A stretch of DNA of 15,459 bases from JBBAAW01 sp041658075. Lineage in GTDB: Bacteria > Patescibacteriota > WWE3 > UBA101185 > UBA10185. The stretch covers positions 1 through 15,459 of the forward strand of contig JBBAAW010000017.1 in the NCBI GenBank assembly GCA_041658075.1, in the 5' to 3' direction. The translations under genes were made by a program, and so were the position numbers. The notes beneath the pieces were generated by a model. That model was not told the origin of the DNA and made no database searches. It was given only the letters and a program-made list of their open reading frames with translations. Shown piece by piece: positions 13,469 to 15,459 of the stretch (the first letter of the stretch is position 1; every line of letters starts with the position of its first letter).

Positions 13469-13891
13469 ATGAAGCATATTCAATGCTCAGGTCTAATTTT
13501 GTATAATGAAATGGGTCAAATCCTTCTTGAAGACAGAAGAAGAATAAAAAAGCATGGAGAACACTGGAGCTTCTTTGGCGGATCTATTAAAAAAGGTGAA
13601 ACAAAAGAACAAGCCCTAGTCAGAGAGATAAAAGAAGAACTTAACTATGATCTGAAAAGCTATGATTTTATGGCTGAATACAACTTTTCCCCTAAAGAAG
13701 GTTTAGAACTGACGTACTTTATGTACACTTCACCCTTACCAACCGATGTAAAACTTACTCCGCATTCGCAGGCCAACATGAAGCTTTTTACCATTAAACA
13801 GGCTTTGCGACTGAAAATGATACCAATGGATAAGAAGATCATAAATGACTTTTATACCACATGCGACACTAAACCAACACAAACTCCCTAA
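13469..13891 (+). CDS. Nudix hydrolase
   Basis: Small Nudix pyrophosphohydrolase of 140 residues from the preferred start. The Nudix box is almost complete: GGSIKKGETKEQ followed by ALVREIKEELNYD. That gives Gly38, Glu44, Arg52-Glu53 and the metal-binding Glu56-Glu57. The usual Gly after the EE pair is Asn, a tolerated change. The substrate cannot be told from sequence; housecleaning of oxidised or non-canonical nucleotides is typical for proteins of this size. The last residues, KPTQTP and the TAA stop, come from a repeat (13874-13891) also found at 14571 and 15394, so the C-terminus may have been remodelled. It begins 30 nt after tRNA-Asn. Confidence 0.9.
   Translation: MKHIQCSGLILYNEMGQILLEDRRRIKKHGEHWSFFGGSIKKGETKEQALVREIKEELNYDLKSYDFMAEYNFSPKEGLELTYFMYTSPLPTDVKLTPHSQANMKLFTIKQALRLKMIPMDKKIINDFYTTCDTKPTQTP
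13874..13891. repeat. Dispersed repeat, copy 1
   Basis: CCAACACAAACTCCCTAA. Copies 2 (14571-14590) and 3 (15394-15412) share ACACAAACTC-Y-Y-TAA. On the minus strand it encodes an REFVLV-stop tail within a 13-codon ORF starting ATG-TGT. Confidence 0.5.
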
Positions 13892-14128
13892 TCCACCTCA
13901 GCAAACACATGCATCAAGCTTCGTATAAAGTTCTGTATGAGAAAACACGTTTCTTGGTCGGTATACCAGCATCAATATTGCCTACCACAATGTGAACTCG
14001 GACTGACGTAATCCTATAGTTTTACAGAACTAATATATTGTTGTAAAATGGGGGTGCCTAGCTAATCCGCTAGAGTATTTAACAGTAATGTATGGGTTGT
14101 GAATATCACAAACCTACGGAGGTGTGAT
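13892..14128. other. Spacer between the Nudix gene and the small SD-led gene
   Basis: 237 nt with no credible gene. It contains a short hairpin CTAGC-TAATCC-GCTAG (14058-14073) without a T-run, and AT-rich stretches (around 14030-14050) that could hold the promoter of the next gene, though I cannot assign -35 and -10 boxes with confidence. Confidence 0.4.
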
Positions 14129-14470
14129 GTGGATCCTGAAGCTGTGTTGGTATATGAGGCGTTGCGCCTACCCCCAGGGAAATTTCCTCTCAAGAAGGGC
14201 TACGAGAAGGAACTACACAGGGTGCTTAACAATATAGCCTCGGGGTTCCCTCAGTTCGCCTTGGATGTCCAGGTGCTTATTCGTTGGCGTGGGTTGTTTG
14301 GAACATCTCCCACAACCCAGAAAGTCCTGGGGGCGATACCAGAGCTCAACACTGATGGAAAGCCAACAACTACACAAAATATCTCACGGCGGATGAAAAG
14401 ATTATGCAATATGCTCCACGCTCCACATTGGAATGAAGGTCTCAGAGAGTACGTTGACTGGAAAAAGTGA
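14129..14470 (+). CDS. Hypothetical protein, possibly with a C-terminal helix-turn-helix
   Basis: Small protein of 113 residues from a GTG at 14129, chosen because GGAGG lies 6 nt upstream, one of the strongest SD sequences in the window. An upstream GTG at 14099 would add ten residues. I do not recognise the family. The protein is basic and helical; TTTQNISRRMKRLCNML (about residues 80-96) could be the recognition helix of a sigma-region-4-like or other HTH, but this is weak. Its codon choice (AAG, CTC, GGC) and SD use differ from its neighbours, and it is flanked by dispersed repeats, suggesting a transferred gene. A long hairpin follows at 14509-14559. Confidence 0.6.
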   Translation: MDPEAVLVYEALRLPPGKFPLKKGYEKELHRVLNNIASGFPQFALDVQVLIRWRGLFGTSPTTQKVLGAIPELNTDGKPTTTQNISRRMKRLCNMLHAPHWNEGLREYVDWKK

Positions 14471-14508
14471 CTGGGCGCCTTCTTTGCACGGATTAACCAG
14501 CTGCCCAA

Positions 14509-14559
14509 GAGGCACCCCAATGCAACGAACGATGTGTTCGTCTGTGTTGGGGTGGCCTC
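14509..14559 (+). terminator. Long hairpin after the small SD-led gene
   Basis: GAGGCACCCCAA (14509-14520) pairs with TTGGGGTGGCCTC (14547-14559) with one bulged base, enclosing a second stem CGAAC-GATGT-GTTCG (14526-14540). It lies 38 nt after the stop of the gene ending at 14470 and could end its transcript, but no T-run follows. A structured element of another kind, such as a miniature mobile repeat, is possible. Confidence 0.35.
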
Positions 14560-14570
14560 TAGGAAACTTA

Positions 14571-14590
14571 AACAAACACAAACTCTCTAA
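14571..14590. repeat. Dispersed repeat, copy 2
   Basis: AACAAACACAAACTCTCTAA, similar to copies at 13874 and 15394. On the minus strand it encodes VREFVFV followed by a TAA stop at 14568. Confidence 0.5.
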
Positions 14591-14708
14591 CCCACTCCCC
14601 AGTTCTGATAAGCTCTGCCAAGGGGAGCCACGACTTGTGGTTGATATAACAACATTTAATTAGCCTAAGGGGAGTTAAGAAGATAGTTACTACATAAGTT
14701 CGTGCACT

Positions 14709-15317
14709 TTAAGTTTTTTGGAAAATAACAGTAAACCACTTTTGACCCTTAAAATCTTGGGTCTCATTAAACACAACTCTTAATCCTTCTGGAGCGATTC
14801 TCTCTATCTCTTCTGGTGTGTAAAAATAGTAGGTTTTTGGACCATGACCCTCTTTATCTATAGTTTCCTTATGATAATGGCCATATTTTGATGAGATAAA
14901 GAAGACCCCACCTATGTTAAGAGCCTTACAAGATCGCTTTAAAACTTCGCTAACACTCTTTTTATCGGAATGTAATAGAGAAGCGAAGGCGAATATAACG
15001 TCTAATTCTTCTGGAAGTACATAAGATTCTAAATCTGCGAGTATAAAGTTAGTATTAGGGACATTTCTCTGTGCAAGCCTAAGCATTTCCTCAGATAAGT
15101 CTAGTCCTAAGTAATCATTAGTATGTTTTATGATCTCCTTTGCGTCCCTGCCATTACCACAACCAAGCTCAATAGTTTTTGGGTTCGGTTTTTTAATATA
15201 GGAAAAGGTTTTTAAAATATCCTCAGTTCGGGCCCCCATCTCATCAAATTTTTTAGCGTGATCGACCACTGATTTATTATAGGTTTCAATTGTTTGCCTT
15301 TTTTCATCAAGAATCAC
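14709..15317 (-). CDS. Class I SAM-dependent methyltransferase
   Basis: Methyltransferase of 202 residues with a Rossmann fold. Motif I is TIELGCGNGRDA (48-59), the acidic ribose-binding end of beta 2 is YLGLDLSEEM (69-78), LADLESY (93-99) binds the adenine side, and DVIFAFASLLHSD (106-118) is motif IV, followed by the GGVFFISSKYG strand. It belongs to the small Methyltransf_25/11 type. The acceptor is unknown; the closing KYGHYHKETIDKEG and YFYTPEEI resemble tellurite-resistance TehB-like proteins and others, so I give no specific function. The start is a GTG at 15317, supported by a perfect TATAAT ending 6 nt before it; the next in-frame Met is residue 27, too late for the fold. Confidence 0.9.
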   Translation of the reverse strand: MILDEKRQTIETYNKSVVDHAKKFDEMGARTEDILKTFSYIKKPNPKTIELGCGNGRDAKEIIKHTNDYLGLDLSEEMLRLAQRNVPNTNFILADLESYVLPEELDVIFAFASLLHSDKKSVSEVLKRSCKALNIGGVFFISSKYGHYHKETIDKEGHGPKTYYFYTPEEIERIAPEGLRVVFNETQDFKGQKWFTVIFQKT

Positions 15318-15323
15318 TGGTAT

Positions 15324-15329
15324 ATTATA
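15324..15329 (-). promoter_or_regulatory. -10 element of the methyltransferase gene
   Basis: A perfect TATAAT on the minus strand, followed by ATACCA and then the GTG start, again a 6-nt spacing. No good -35 at 16-18 bp. Confidence 0.5.
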
Positions 15330-15368
15330 GCAAAAGCCTTTTTTTCAACACACTAATCTTTGATACTC

Positions 15369-15459
15369 TTATAAGGTGCCTAGTGTATTCCAGACCAACA
15401 CAAACTCTTTAACTTCTTCTAATACCTCCTCATCAATATCTTCCCAAGCCAAAGTTCGA
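15369..15459 (-). CDS. C-terminal end of a gene entering from the right edge
   Basis: An open minus-strand frame enters at the window edge and ends at TAA (15371-15369). The last 29 residues include LAWEDIDEEVLEEVKEFV and end in WNTLGTL. The acidic, helical tail looks like real coding sequence, but the family cannot be told. Repeat copy 3 encodes its KEFVLV part, and copies 1 and 2 encode the similar REFVLV and REFVFV on the same strand just before stops. Those copies may be decayed relatives of this tail. Confidence 0.5.
   Translation of the reverse strand, partial: RTLAWEDIDEEVLEEVKEFVLVWNTLGTL
15394..15412. repeat. Dispersed repeat, copy 3
   Basis: ACCAACACAAACTCTTTAA, sharing 14 identical bases in a row (ACCAACACAAACTC) with copy 1. 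It lies within the partial gene at the right edge. Confidence 0.5.

Larger units (their letters stand above)
14471..14708. other. Repeat- and hairpin-rich spacer
   Basis: 238 nt between convergent genes. It holds the large inverted repeat (14509-14559), repeat copy 2 (14571-14590), a CCAC-GACTT-GTGG hairpin (14627-14639) and two AAGGGGAG octamers. On the minus strand the methyltransferase frame stays open for 46 codons after its TAA, ending EWVREFVFV-stop at 14568. This may be a decayed tail of another gene. Confidence 0.4.

Noticed and set aside
14251..14663. Minus-strand 89-codon and plus-strand 76-codon ORFs around 14250-14663
   Set aside because: The first is antisense to the SD-led gene. 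The second runs through the hairpin and repeats. Neither has coding character.
13874..15412. Integron attC sites or a cassette array
   Set aside because: The repeats lack paired RYYYAAC/GTTRRRY cores and do not fold as attC, and no integron-type integrase is nearby.
1..15459. Recoded TGA (genetic code 25 or 4)
   Set aside because: sufB and sufD end at TGA exactly where homologs end, and no in-frame TGA is needed to complete any gene.
1..15459. CRISPR array
   Set aside because: No regularly spaced direct repeats with unique spacers and no cas gene.

Overview
The window looks like a fragment of a small-genome bacterium, most likely of the Candidate Phyla Radiation (Patescibacteria, perhaps Microgenomates-like). 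The reasons are a self-splicing group I intron in a tRNA gene, a minimal SUF Fe-S operon with a half-length SufD, a tRNA-Ile with a UAU anticodon, a very large Cys-rich secreted protein, and few Shine-Dalgarno (SD) sequences. TGA works as a normal stop (sufB and sufD end on it), so the Gracilibacteria/Absconditabacteria code does not apply. The lineage is inferred, not proven.

Layout. Positions 1-89 hold the start of a Cys-rich gene leaving the left edge, divergent from a Xer-like tyrosine recombinase (186-1058). That recombinase converges on tRNA-Ile(UAU), with one base between them. From about 6890 down to 1060 there is one long leftward block: sufC, sufB, short sufD, sufS, sufU, a redox-disulfide (DUF1858) protein, a three-Cys ferredoxin, a four-helix PF04020 membrane protein, a short ribosome hibernation factor, and the tRNA-Ile. 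SufBCD is the scaffold/ATPase and SufS-SufU supply sulfur. The ferredoxin and the DUF1858 protein are plausible electron or thiol partners.

Upstream lies a 1506-residue secreted protein with an N-terminal clan GH-A (GH5-like) glycosidase domain and two Cys-bracketed EF-hand-like loops (6909-11429, leftward). It diverges from a two-gene rightward unit: a membrane-anchored, copper-site-less cupredoxin-like protein and a DUF1189 membrane protein. An 8-bp inverted repeat sits between the two start codons. Next come tRNA-Asn(GUU), split by a 246-nt group I intron between U35 and U36, a Nudix hydrolase, a small unrecognised gene that has a strong SD, repeat-rich spacers, a leftward SAM methyltransferase, and the 3' end of a gene entering from the right.

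Two patterns cross gene boundaries. Six protein genes have a -10-like hexamer ending exactly 6 nt before the start codon, which suggests leaderless mRNAs. A short GC palindrome (CCCCGC...GCGGGG) occurs in a spacer and inside the sufC reading frame, and half of it appears in the P8 arm of the intron.
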